DNA of 64,000 nt, from contig CAVQBP010000007.1 of the NCBI GenBank assembly GCA_963710745.1, forward strand, positions 124,001 to 188,000, written 5' to 3'. The DNA comes from CAVQBP01 sp963710745 (lineage in GTDB: Bacteria > Bacteroidota > Ignavibacteria > Ignavibacteriales > Ignavibacteriaceae). This document shows positions 1 to 8,812 of the stretch, piece by piece. Made by a program: the position numbers and the translations under genes. The notes beneath the pieces were generated by a model. That model was not told the DNA's origin. It did no database searches and was given only the letters and a program-made list of their open reading frames with translations. Within the stretch, counting starts at the first letter, position 1. Each line of letters begins with the position of its first letter.

Positions 1-1158
1 TATAAGAAAGAAAAACAGACTGATGCTAGCCGCGATTCCAAACCCGCCCTTTTTTGTCATTGTTCCCAGCGGTGCCCCGATTAGAATAAATACTATGCAG
101 GCAACCGGTATTGCATATTTTTTATAAATCTCAACAAGATATTTGTTAATCTGATCCTGCCAGTATTTAATCCTGTTAAAATCTGAAATGATAATATTTT
201 TTGTATTGTTAACGTTGTTTAAGATTCTTGAATAAATTAAATCTTTTACCTTTGGTTTTGTTTTTGAAGCAGGTAAAGATACCGAATCTGATGTAAAAAA
301 ATATCGCTTAATATCTTTTTCCGTATTATCTACAGTTGATTCTTTTATTAAACTTAAGCTGTCAACTATTACCCTCATTGCCGAGGTACTCAATTCTCTT
401 TCACCTCTGGAACTGCTGAAATTTGACTGCTGGAAAGAAAATTGTTCTGCATCCATTGTTATACGGTGTTTCTTAAAAATTAATTTTCTGTAGAGATTTG
501 TATTTCCAACATCTGATTCGTGTATTTCGCCATCGTGCAAAGACATTATTAATTTGGTCTGGTCGTTTGAAAAAAATATTTCCCCGCTTTTTGCAGTTAC
601 TATATTTACTTTACCAGGAGTAGAATAATCATAAATTGTTATTTCGGATAGTTTATTGGTTTTGTTGTTTATTCCCCTAACCAGGATTGCATAATTCGGC
701 ACTTCCTGAGAAAAGACCCCCGGCTCAAGTGAAAGAGTCGGTTTTAATCTGCTTATTTCTCCGCCCAATATTTTTGCTTCATGGTTTGCATCAGGCAGTA
801 CATCATTATTAAAAAGGAATAAAAGATAACACAAAATTGTACTGGCTAATAAAGGTGCAAGCATCATTTTATATAAACTGACACCGGATGATTTCATGAT
901 GGTTATTTCGTTATTCTGCGCCATGTTTCCAAAAGCCATTAGTGTTGCAACCAGGGTTGCCATAGGAATAACAAGAACAACCATCCATGCCAGGTTAAAA
1001 GAGATTAACTTTATTATTATCCATGTACTTAATCCTTTTCCAACCAAACGGTCTGCAAATTTCATCATAAATTGCAGAATAAAAATACACATCAACGTTA
1101 TTGTTGAAAAAACAAAAGGGATAAAATGATTTTTTAAGATGTATTTGTATAAAATCAT
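1..1158 (-). CDS. LptF/LptG family (YjgP/YjgQ) permease, partial
   Basis: This open frame of 386 codons starts at the ATG at 1158 and runs off the window edge, so the C-terminus is missing. The translation begins MILYKYILKNHFIPFVFS, which fits the first membrane helix of the family. Next come the motif region with FGNMAQNNEITIMKSSGVS (about residues 85-105), a second helix, a long beta-rich periplasmic part, and a returning helix pair near the cut end (AIPVACIVFILIGAPLG, about 340-365). LptF and LptG are the inner-membrane subunits of the ABC exporter that moves lipopolysaccharide toward the outer membrane. Which of the two this is cannot be decided here. No clear Shine-Dalgarno sequence precedes the start. 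The family call is strong. Confidence 0.9.
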   Translation of the reverse strand, partial: MILYKYILKNHFIPFVFSTITLMCIFILQFMMKFADRLVGKGLSTWIIIKLISFNLAWMVVLVIPMATLVATLMAFGNMAQNNEITIMKSSGVSLYKMMLAPLLASTILCYLLFLFNNDVLPDANHEAKILGGEISRLKPTLSLEPGVFSQEVPNYAILVRGINNKTNKLSEITIYDYSTPGKVNIVTAKSGEIFFSNDQTKLIMSLHDGEIHESDVGNTNLYRKLIFKKHRITMDAEQFSFQQSNFSSSRGERELSTSAMRVIVDSLSLIKESTVDNTEKDIKRYFFTSDSVSLPASKTKPKVKDLIYSRILNNVNNTKNIIISDFNRIKYWQDQINKYLVEIYKKYAIPVACIVFILIGAPLGTMTKKGGFGIAASISLFFFLI

Positions 1159-1335
1159 AAAGTTAATATATAAAAGGAGTTATTGTTTAACAAGGTAACT
1201 GTAAACAGTTGAATTTAATTTATATTAAACATGCGGATAAAATATTTTTTATTATATTTATAAGTTATAATCTTATATGTGAGTAATAATTTAAAGTATA
1301 AGAAGTCTTAATATATAGCTGGTTAAATCAAAATA

Positions 1336-2394
1336 ATGAAGAAGATATTTGCAGGCTTGTCCCGGTATAAAGGAATTTTTCCGCTCATTGTCTTAATTAT
1401 ACTTTTAGGATGCTACAATACAACTGAAAAAAATGATCTCAAAATTAAAGAAGATCCGGCATACCCCAGGTGGTTAAAATCCGGGGACTACATAACTCAG
1501 CAAACATCCGGCAATTGTTTTTTAGGGTACGATAAAGATGGAAATAAGAATTTTATATTAGTAGATGATATAGGAATGATACATCATTTTAAAATAAAAG
1601 ACGATACGGTGTTCTCATTATCCCCTGTAATTTTAGGTGAAAAAGTTAAGGCATATTTACGGCCTTTTCCGAAATGGGATTTTGAAGAAATTGCATACGA
1701 CAAATATACAAATTCAGTATACATGTCTATCGAAGGAAATAACCCCGAACCGCAAAAATATGTCGGGATATATAAACTAATTTTTAATAATAATGACGTT
1801 TATTCCGATACTATTTCGGGAATAGAAAAACTAAATATAAGACCAGAAAATCTTTTTCTTAAATATATTGCCAGCAATATTGGCTATGAAGGTTTTGCTG
1901 TTGATAAAAATTTTTTCTATCTGGGACTTGAAGGTTTTTCAACTAGCGGAATATTTGCTGACAGCACATTCCTTTTTATAGTTAATAAAAAGGATCTCCG
2001 TATAATCAAACAAGTAAATACGAAACCTCTTGGTATTCATACAATATGCGGCTTATATTCAGATCAGAATAATTCAATTTATGGTGTTGACAGGAATAAT
2101 AAAAAATTGTTTCATCTGCTCTTCGATACAACAAACAATTACACTGTAAAAAAATACGGGTTAGCTCATATAACAACAAACGTTCCGGGATACCCCGAAT
2201 ATGATTATGTTGCAGCACTTGAAAGTATTACTATGGATAATGAAAAAAACATATACTTTATTGATGATCCCTGGAAAACTTTTTATGTACCGCAGGAAAA
2301 TATTCTGAAAAAGTTAGACAGCTCAACTGTTGAGAATTTTAAAAAATTTATCCCTATAATTTATAAGTTCAAATTAATAAAACCTGCCGGATAG
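1336..2394 (+). CDS. Lipoprotein of unknown function, possible beta-propeller
   Basis: A 352-residue protein with a lipoprotein signal: basic N-terminus, hydrophobic stretch and a lipobox LLGC with the cysteine near residue 26. It is therefore probably anchored in the outer membrane or periplasm. The body has repeated short segments such as EEIAYDKYTNSVYMSIEGN and GYEGFAVDKNFFYLGLEG. These resemble blades of a propeller of the esterase-like phytase or SdiA-regulated kind, but the match is only by eye. A short hairpin overlaps its stop codon and a peptidase gene follows closely. No catalytic motif is recognised, so the function is open. Confidence 0.6.
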   Translation: MKKIFAGLSRYKGIFPLIVLIILLGCYNTTEKNDLKIKEDPAYPRWLKSGDYITQQTSGNCFLGYDKDGNKNFILVDDIGMIHHFKIKDDTVFSLSPVILGEKVKAYLRPFPKWDFEEIAYDKYTNSVYMSIEGNNPEPQKYVGIYKLIFNNNDVYSDTISGIEKLNIRPENLFLKYIASNIGYEGFAVDKNFFYLGLEGFSTSGIFADSTFLFIVNKKDLRIIKQVNTKPLGIHTICGLYSDQNNSIYGVDRNNKKLFHLLFDTTNNYTVKKYGLAHITTNVPGYPEYDYVAALESITMDNEKNIYFIDDPWKTFYVPQENILKKLDSSTVENFKKFIPIIYKFKLIKPAG

Positions 2395-2400
2395 CAGGTT
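2381..2400 (+). terminator. Short hairpin at the 3' end of the lipoprotein gene
   Basis: A 7-bp perfect stem (AACCTGC / GCAGGTT) with a 6-base loop covers the stop codon at 2392-2394. There is no T run after it and the next gene's AAGGAG ribosome site follows at once. It could therefore be a weak terminator or an RNA-stability element rather than a full stop. Confidence 0.4.
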
Positions 2401-2418
2401 GGAAAAGGAGATTCGAAA

Positions 2419-3783
2419 TTGCAGGAAGTAATAGATTACATCAAAAAGAATAAAGAAAATTATGTTAATGAACTGAAGGAATTCTTAAGCATTCCCAGTA
2501 TTAGCACTTTACCGGAAAATAAAAAAGATATATTAAAATGTGCCCAGTTTGTTTCCGATAAATTAAAAGGTGCGGGAATGAGCCGGGTTGAAATATTCAA
2601 AACTGAAGGACATCCGATTGTATATGGCGAATGGCTTGGTGCACCAGGAAAACCGACCGTCCTTATTTATGGTCATTATGATGTTCAGCCGGTAGATCCG
2701 ATTGAACTTTGGGACAGCCCGCCTTTTGAACCGGTTATTAAAGATGGAAAAATATTTGCCCGGGGAGCTACGGATGATAAAGGCCAGCTTTTTATGCACA
2801 TTAAAAGTGTTGAAGCATTTTTTAAAATAACAGGAAGTCTTCCGTTAAATATCAAATACTTAATTGAAGGTGAAGAGGAAATCGGAAGCTCAAATCTTGA
2901 AACATTCATAAATCATTATAAAGATTTGCTTAAATGCAATGCGGTTTTAATATCCGATACAGCACTGTACGAAGCAGGAGCTCCTGCCCTTACTTACAGT
3001 TTAAGAGGTATCGTCTATACTGAAATTGAAATAACTGGACCTGACAGGGATCTGCATTCCGGTGAATATGGAGGTGCTGTTGCAAATCCGATAAATGTCC
3101 TTGCAGATATGATATCAAAACTTCACGATAAAAATGATCGAATAACTATCCCCGGTTTTTATGATGATGTAATAAAATTAACAAAAAAAGAGAAAGAGAA
3201 TTTTAAAAAATTGAAATTTTCCGAAAAGAAATTTGCAAAAAATCTAAAGGTTGCCGAATTAAAAGGTGAAAAAGGTTATTCTACAATAGAAAGAATTTGG
3301 GCACGTCCTACTTTGGACTGTAACGGTATAACCGGCGGCTTTACAGGCAAAGGAGCAAAGACAATCATACCTTCCAGGGTCTCTGCAAAAATCAGCATGA
3401 GACTAGTTCCTGATCAGAAACCTCAAAAAATATTTAAATTATTTTCAAAATATATTAAAGAAATTGCACCAAAATCGGTTAAGGTTAAAATTACAAATCT
3501 GCAGGGCGGAGGTCCTTCCTTAACTCCCTTGAATGATAAGGCTACATTGGCGGCTTCAAATGCAATGGAAAAAACTTTTGGTAAAAAAACTGTGTTTATT
3601 AGAGAAGGCGGGTCTATCCCGATTGTTTCTGAATTCTCAAAAAATTTAAAAGCACCGGTGGTTCTAATGGGTCTTGGATTAAATTCGGAAAATCTCCATT
3701 CTCCTAATGAACATTTTAACCTGAATCATTTTGAACTTGGAATTATAAGTTCAGCCAATTTTTTGAAAGAGTATTCTTTATAA
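2419..3783 (+). CDS. M20 family metallopeptidase (dipeptidase)
   Basis: A 454-residue M20 family zinc peptidase (CNDP / ArgE / DapE superfamily), probably a cytosolic dipeptidase. Visible motifs are the metal-ligand segment YGHYDVQPVDP (His86, Asp88), the bridging Asp region ARGATDDKGQLFMH, the catalytic glutamates EGEEEIGS (residues 151-158), a lid domain with LHSGEYGGAVANP, and the C-terminal His in NLHSPNEHF. The start is TTG at 2419, chosen because AAGGAG lies at 2403-2408 and no better ATG is near. The length is normal for the family. The gene is co-directional with the lipoprotein 25 bp upstream and may share its transcript. Substrate specificity cannot be read from the sequence. Confidence 0.9.
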   Translation: MQEVIDYIKKNKENYVNELKEFLSIPSISTLPENKKDILKCAQFVSDKLKGAGMSRVEIFKTEGHPIVYGEWLGAPGKPTVLIYGHYDVQPVDPIELWDSPPFEPVIKDGKIFARGATDDKGQLFMHIKSVEAFFKITGSLPLNIKYLIEGEEEIGSSNLETFINHYKDLLKCNAVLISDTALYEAGAPALTYSLRGIVYTEIEITGPDRDLHSGEYGGAVANPINVLADMISKLHDKNDRITIPGFYDDVIKLTKKEKENFKKLKFSEKKFAKNLKVAELKGEKGYSTIERIWARPTLDCNGITGGFTGKGAKTIIPSRVSAKISMRLVPDQKPQKIFKLFSKYIKEIAPKSVKVKITNLQGGGPSLTPLNDKATLAASNAMEKTFGKKTVFIREGGSIPIVSEFSKNLKAPVVLMGLGLNSENLHSPNEHFNLNHFELGIISSANFLKEYSL

Positions 3784-3790
3784 TTGAATT

Positions 3791-3813
3791 AAACAGCATA
3801 TACCCGGCTGTTT
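3791..3813 (+). terminator. Hairpin after the M20 peptidase
   Basis: A 7-bp stem AAACAGC / GCTGTTT with a 9-base loop sits 8 bp past the stop of the peptidase gene. A T-rich stretch follows some 15 bp later. It is a probable terminator for the upstream pair. Confidence 0.5.
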
Positions 3814-3999
3814 CATATAAATATATTTTTTTTATAAATTTATCCGGCTAACTTTCGATAATAATAGTTTCAACCCGGGATATTTTTATATCTTTGAAGA
3901 TTTAATAAACTCTTTAGCATAAAAACCAAAATGTTTTTAAATTGAAAAATCAATAGTATTTTTTTTATTTTTGTTCAGCAAATATGTAAGGAACATTTA

Positions 4000-5103
4000 A
4001 TGATTGAATTGGAAGAAAAATCATCTCCGTTGACAGAGTATTATGAATCTTTAGGATATAAATCTCAGGTTATAAACGGAAGAAAAATTATAAAAAATTT
4101 CAACATGACAGAAATTGAAATGGATTCTCTGTATGATGGAGTCGGATTAAGAGATATTTCACATTACGGAATCTTAGAATTAAAAGGAAATGACTCGCTC
4201 GATTTTCTGCATAGAATAACAACGAATTCGATTAAGGACCTTCCGAAAGAAGGGATTGAGAACACAATATTTACATCTGAAAAAGGACGCATTATAGACT
4301 TTACTACCGTAATTAATTTTGAAGATTATCAGTTATTAGTCGGGAGCCCGGAGAATCAGTCCATGGTTTACAGCTGGATTGAAAAATACATTATTGCAGA
4401 TGATGTGAAAGTAACCGATGTTAAAGGGAAATATACCGTCCTGGAATTAATCGGTCCTCAGGCAGATTCTTTTGTAACTTTAATTTGCGGTAATATAGTA
4501 AATGCTATTAAACCTGATTCATTTAAAGTGATTAACGCTGACGGGATGATATTTTTCCTGCTGAAAATTCTTGATAGAAATGAAAAAATAAGATTCTGGT
4601 TAATTGCAAATATTGAAAATGGCCAGCAGCTTGTGAAGTATATGATTGAAAATAAAGGAATATTCAATTTTAGTTTGATTGGTGATGATGCTTATAATAT
4701 TTATAGGATTGAACATGGAATACCGGCTGCACCAAATGAAATTAATTTCGAGCATAACCCTCACGAAGCAAGACTGTTAAATGCCGTCGATTTTAATAAA
4801 GGATGTTATATCGGTCAGGAAGTTATAGCTCGTCTGGATACATATGACAAAGTTAAAAGATATTTATCAGGAATAATTTTTTCGGGTGCTATAGAGCAAA
4901 ATGAAAAATACTTACTGTTTGATGAAAATGATATCGAGGCCGGAATCGTTACTTCTACATGTTATTCATTGAAATTAAAAAATTATATAGGACTTGCATA
5001 TATTAAAAGAGATTATATGCAGGAAGAAACCGTTTTAACAGCTAAAAGTGAGTCAGGAAATTCTGTAGAAATTTCAGTTAAAACTCTGCCTTTCAGGAGA
5101 TGA
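4000..5103 (+). CDS. ygfZ: Folate-binding YgfZ/GcvT-like protein
   Basis: A 367-residue protein of the YgfZ family, related to the T-protein of the glycine cleavage system. YgfZ proteins use a folate to support assembly or repair of certain iron-sulfur enzymes. The family signature is seen at about residues 265-275 as NKGCYIGQEVIAR, containing K-G-C-Y-x-G-Q-E with the redox-active cysteine. The N-terminal half has the GcvT-type segment GVGLRDISHYGILELKGNDSLDFLHRI typed here in part only: it starts at GVGLRDISHYG and ends at LDFLHRI. The stop codon overlaps the start of the next gene as ATGA at 5100-5103, implying translational coupling to the adenosyltransferase. Assignment is strong. Confidence 0.9.
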   Translation: MIELEEKSSPLTEYYESLGYKSQVINGRKIIKNFNMTEIEMDSLYDGVGLRDISHYGILELKGNDSLDFLHRITTNSIKDLPKEGIENTIFTSEKGRIIDFTTVINFEDYQLLVGSPENQSMVYSWIEKYIIADDVKVTDVKGKYTVLELIGPQADSFVTLICGNIVNAIKPDSFKVINADGMIFFLLKILDRNEKIRFWLIANIENGQQLVKYMIENKGIFNFSLIGDDAYNIYRIEHGIPAAPNEINFEHNPHEARLLNAVDFNKGCYIGQEVIARLDTYDKVKRYLSGIIFSGAIEQNEKYLLFDENDIEAGIVTSTCYSLKLKNYIGLAYIKRDYMQEETVLTAKSESGNSVEISVKTLPFRR

Positions 5104-5673
5104 AGATCTATACTAAAACCGGTGATAAAGGGGAAACCGGATTATTCGGAGGGACCAGAATCTCAAAAAATTCACCAAGAATTGAAGCTTATGGTACGGT
5201 AGATGAACTAAATTCGTTTATCGGTTTAGCCATAACTGAAGTACAAGATAATTCGGTAAAGTCTCTTTTGAAATAAAATTCAAAACCGGCTTTTTATAGT
5301 TGGAAGTGATCTTGCTGCGCCAAAATCTGCTGAGGATCAAAAGAAAAATATTTTAAGAATACCGGCGGAATTTTATGAAGAAATAGAAAAATCAATCGAT
5401 TTTTTTGAAGAAAAACTTGACGAATTAAAGAATTTTATTATCCCGGGAGGTTCTAAATCCGCTTCGCTTCTGCATATTTGCCGTACAATTGCACGCCGGG
5501 CGGAAAGAAGAGTTGTTTCATTGAATTCTTTGGAACAAATTAACGGAAATATAGTTATATTCCTTAATCGTTTATCGGATTTGTTTTTTGTTCTTTCACG
5601 TTATGAAAATAAAATCTCAAATCATCCCGATGTAGTTTGGGAAAGCCAAAAATCTCAGCCAAAAGCTGATTAG
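5100..5673 (+). pseudogene. Cob(I)alamin adenosyltransferase (PduO type), one frameshift
   Basis: Frame 1 from the ATG at 5100 gives MKIYTKTGDKGETGLFGG, the nucleotide-binding N-terminus of PduO-type ATP:cob(I)alamin adenosyltransferases. It then hits a stop at 5274-5276. The +1 frame continues at once with KIQNRLFIVGSDLAAP, then IPGGSKSASLLHICRTIARRAERR and FLNRLSDLFFVLSRY, all family landmarks, to the stop at 5671-5673. Removing one T (5274, within AAATAAAA) restores one frame of about 190 residues, which is full length. The enzyme would make adenosylcobalamin. The lesion is either a real inactivating insertion or a sequencing error. All family motifs are otherwise preserved, which suggests recent damage or an artefact. 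It is coupled by ATGA overlap to ygfZ. Confidence 0.88.
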
Positions 5674-5731
5674 AAAAATCAAAATTTAAAAAATCTGTTA
5701 TTAAATATTTTTGACTTTTGACCTTTTAACC

Positions 5732-6086
5732 GGGGGTGACTCTGGTTTCGACGGGGTTGAAGAGGCATTGAGCTGCACACCGTGTTCCCCGGACACACGT
5801 TAAAAATTTGGGAATAAAATAATAACTGGCGAATATAACTACGCCTTAGCTGCTTAAGAAATAAAGCAGCCGTTCTGTAAGTCTTCTCGTACCGGGATTT
5901 ATAAGAACGCCGTTTAGGTGCGATAGCCGATTCCATTGCCTGTGCGGATGAAGCGAAACTTAAGCAGGCAGGCTTAAAGCGATCCTTGTCTGGTTGGTAA
6001 CTTTAAGTTAAAATAAAAACAGACTATGTGTGTAGATGTTCTTTGGATCTTAACTTCGGACGCGGGTTCGACTCCCGCCACCTCCA
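5732..6086 (+). ncRNA. ssrA: Transfer-messenger RNA (tmRNA)
   Basis: The 5' end GGGGGTGACTCTGGTTTCGACGG and the 3' T-arm GCGGGTTCGACTCCCGC are diagnostic. The first seven bases GGGGGTG pair with CACCTCC at 6079-6085 (one G-U pair) to form the acceptor stem, with A6086 as discriminator. The next bases are CT, so the CCA end is not encoded and must be added. The tag frame begins at GGC 5828 and reads GEYNYALAA followed by TAA at 5855-5857; ALAA is the usual protease signal. The molecule releases stalled ribosomes together with SmpB, which is not in this window. A stem-rich region with pseudoknots follows the tag. Confidence 0.97.
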
Positions 6087-6096
6087 CTATTTAACT

Positions 6097-6444
6097 CTAA
6101 ATATTATTTAGAGCTTCTTCTCTTGATGTATACATTTCGAAAGTCCTGTCAAGGCTAATCTGCTGAATAAATGTATGAAGTGAAGCTTTGAATCCTATCA
6201 GCCCGAATTTTCCGTTTAATTCAATTGTCTTCTTTAAATTGATTACTAAAGCTCCAAGAAAAGTTGAATCAATATATTCCACACCGTACATTTCAATTAA
6301 AAGTTTATTCCAGCCGTTTAATATCGCATCGGAAAGTATTTTGTTCAATCCCCCTGCTTCTTCAATTGTAGCTCTTTTTAAATTAATAGTAACAATAAAA
6401 ACATCATTTATCGTCTCAGTAGAAAAATCAGATTGATTATCCAT
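6097..6444 (-). CDS. STAS-domain anti-sigma-factor antagonist-like protein
   Basis: A 115-residue single STAS domain. The segment GVEYIDSTFLGALV (about residues 54-67) is the conserved loop that carries the phosphorylatable serine in SpoIIAA/RsbV-type proteins, here within DST. Such proteins take part in partner switching with an anti-sigma kinase of the RsbW type. No kinase or phosphatase gene is adjacent, so the partner must lie elsewhere. The gene is convergent with ssrA, ending 10 bp from it. Confidence 0.85.
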   Translation of the reverse strand: MDNQSDFSTETINDVFIVTINLKRATIEEAGGLNKILSDAILNGWNKLLIEMYGVEYIDSTFLGALVINLKKTIELNGKFGLIGFKASLHTFIQQISLDRTFEMYTSREEALNNI

Positions 6445-6692
6445 AAATTAATATTGTAGTAATTGAGACAGAATATAAATTAGTTTGTATAATTACCCCA
6501 GCCCTCAAATTACCCTATTTCTTTTAATATTAGCGTGGAATAAAAATAATAAAAATTTATTAGAAAAATAAATCCAATATTTCCCGATAAATATTTATTA
6601 CTGGTAATACTTTTAATTGGTGATGTTCTATTATTGATTGTTTAATGTTGGAAGCACTTATATAATCTCATTCTTCTGGTTGAAATATGATG

Positions 6693-6708
6693 ATCCCTGA
6701 CGCGGGAT
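6693..6708 (-). terminator. Hairpin 3' of the aquaporin gene
   Basis: ATCCC / GGGAT with a 6-base loop lies 15 bp beyond the aquaporin stop on the minus strand. It is short, so only moderately convincing. Confidence 0.35.
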
Positions 6709-6722
6709 ATTTTATTATCTTT

Positions 6723-7505
6723 TCATGACTGGTTTTTTTTGAATACCCCATGCCGGTCAAATTCAAAATGATAAAGTTTTGCTACTTCTATTTCGAATTT
6801 TTCGAACCAACTTAAGTTATAAACTGCAACTGCAGCTAATGCACCTACGGCGGGACCAATCCAATATATCCACCATGCCTGCCAATATCCGGATATAACT
6901 GCCGGGCCGAGAGTTCTCGCTGGATTTGTGCTGGTTCCCGATATTGGTGCTTCGGCAAATACCATGACTGCGTAAAGTACCGGGAAAATCAAGGGTGTAT
7001 AGTTTCTTAATTTTTTATTTCCGACAAATATAAATAGCAGAAAAACCATCGTAAATGTAGTTGAGAATTCTCCCAGTAATGCTGCATAAACAGTGTATCC
7101 ATCTCCCGGGAAAGTCGCACCATATTGAATTGAGCTTCCCGTTTTCGCCCACCAAAGCAGGGGCAGTGCTCCGAAAATGGCACCGGTCAATTGGGAAAAA
7201 ATATAACCGGCTGCATGTGAGATAGTGATTTTTCCCTGTATCCAGAATGCAAGCGTAACAACAGGATTAATATGAGCTCCGCTTTCTTTGCCAATCCAGG
7301 ATACGGCAATTAATGCACCGGTCGAGCCAAATAAAAAACCGGTAATTAACCGCCTTATACCGTCATCCGGAATTAAATTCAGCATGAAACTATCTTTTCC
7401 AAAATCAATAATTACAAAAGAGAGACCTACTAAAACAAGTAATGCTGTTCCAATAAATTCAGATGCGAATAATGTCCATGGTATTTTTGCTGATTTACTA
7501 TTCAA
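6723..7505 (-). CDS. Aquaporin / glycerol facilitator (MIP family)
   Basis: A 260-residue inner-membrane channel with six predicted helices and two half-helices. The first NPA-type box reads SGAHINPVVTLAFW (NPV instead of NPA) and the second reads STNPARTLGPAV. The NPV variant in the first box is unusual for water channels. Substrates could be water or small solutes; selectivity is not readable with confidence. The start ATG at 7505 leaves a normal-length N-terminus. The gene is divergent from the formyltransferase gene, sharing a 108-bp promoter region. Confidence 0.9.
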   Translation of the reverse strand: MNSKSAKIPWTLFASEFIGTALLVLVGLSFVIIDFGKDSFMLNLIPDDGIRRLITGFLFGSTGALIAVSWIGKESGAHINPVVTLAFWIQGKITISHAAGYIFSQLTGAIFGALPLLWWAKTGSSIQYGATFPGDGYTVYAALLGEFSTTFTMVFLLFIFVGNKKLRNYTPLIFPVLYAVMVFAEAPISGTSTNPARTLGPAVISGYWQAWWIYWIGPAVGALAAVAVYNLSWFEKFEIEVAKLYHFEFDRHGVFKKNQS

Positions 7506-7613
7506 ATTTTCTATTGTCTCTATTTTTTTTAATGAAATTAATATTTCAAATTAGGTATTATTAAATTAACAATTAATTATTTCACAGAATGTCAGTAATG
7601 TCAAAGGAATAAA

Positions 7614-8543
7614 ATGAGAATAGGGATTCTAAGCAGTCATTTTTCTTTTCCTTCAATTAATTATCTTATGATGAATAAACTAGCTGCAGGGTTTGCTGTC
7701 CCGGATTTAAATAATCCGGGCATCCGGAATATTAAATTAATATCTGAAACTTTTAATACAGAGTTTAACATTCTGCATAGGAATAGTTTATCTGAAGATA
7801 TTATTAATTGGCTCTCAAAAATTAAAGCTGATATTGTTTATATTTTTTCCTTTCCGTATATAATTCCCGAAAAAATTCTTGCAGTTCCACGGTTTGGTTT
7901 TATTAATTTTCATCCGAGTATTCTGCCGGCATACCGCGGCCCCGCCCCCCTTTTTTGGCAGCTTAAGAACGGAGAAAATGAAACTGGAATTACCGCTTAT
8001 AAAATTGACAAAGATTTTGATACCGGTCCGGTAATTCATATAGAAAAAGAACAAATAAACTTGTTGGATACATATGGTTCTTTAAGTATAAAATTGGCGG
8101 ATACATTGCTCAAATCCGTAACAAAGGTAACAACCATGTTAAACAATCTTGAATCTGTTAATCTCAAATATTTTATACAGGATGAGGAAAGATCCTCCTA
8201 CTTTGGGAATCCAAAGAGAAAAGATTTAATCATTGATTGGGAAAAGCAAAATGCAGTATCAATATATAATTTAGTAAGAGCTTCGAACCCGGAATATCAG
8301 GGGATCGTTACTTTTTACAAAAATCAGCCGGTAAGATTATTGCAGGTTTCCATTCAGCAATCCGATTCAATTGGTGAACCGGGGATTATTACCGATTCCG
8401 CAAATGGAATAAATGTAATAACAACAGATCACAAAATAGTCTCAATCGATATTATATATGCAAACGAAGGATACTTCACAGCTCAAAATTTCCGGGTGCT
8501 GTTTAATGTTAAGGCAGGAGAAAAGTTCGGTAAAAATAATTAA
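7614..8543 (+). CDS. Formyltransferase, methionyl-tRNA formyltransferase-like
   Basis: A 309-residue protein of the formyltransferase family that uses 10-formyl-tetrahydrofolate. The catalytic core is seen as NFHPSILPAYRGPAP (Asn and His) followed by KIDKDFDTGPVI (Asp). A C-terminal OB-like domain matches the Fmt C-terminus (RASNPEYQGIVTF). The N-terminus (MRIGILSSHFSFPS) lacks the typical Fmt opening with GTPxFA. It may therefore be a divergent Fmt or a paralogue acting on another amine. The length fits Fmt. It stands alone with a good ATG start. Confidence 0.8.
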   Translation: MRIGILSSHFSFPSINYLMMNKLAAGFAVPDLNNPGIRNIKLISETFNTEFNILHRNSLSEDIINWLSKIKADIVYIFSFPYIIPEKILAVPRFGFINFHPSILPAYRGPAPLFWQLKNGENETGITAYKIDKDFDTGPVIHIEKEQINLLDTYGSLSIKLADTLLKSVTKVTTMLNNLESVNLKYFIQDEERSSYFGNPKRKDLIIDWEKQNAVSIYNLVRASNPEYQGIVTFYKNQPVRLLQVSIQQSDSIGEPGIITDSANGINVITTDHKIVSIDIIYANEGYFTAQNFRVLFNVKAGEKFGKNN

Positions 8544-8812
8544 ACCGGATTTGTATCTGATTTGATGATAATTTTTGTCTTTAACAGTCATAAAAACCGG
8601 TTATCAGTATATAAAAAATTATCGTTTTTTTGAATTTCTATATTCACATTTCAATCTGCATAAAAATTCACAAACAATTTTATCAATTGATATTTAACAC
8701 AGCAGCTTCGTGAATAGTTTGTCAAAATAAACTCTCTTTTGGAAAATTGATTTTAATCAACGTGAATTGAATTCGCTTCATTATTTTTAAAATGAATTAG
8801 CGGAAAGAAAAT

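Noticed and set aside
5265..5285. Programmed frameshift in the adenosyltransferase gene
   Set aside because: The site has no known slippery heptamer, stem-loop or RF2-like arrangement; a lesion or sequencing error is simpler.
5679..5936. Open frame on the minus strand across the tmRNA 5' half
   Set aside because: It lies antisense to a clear structured RNA and shows no domain.
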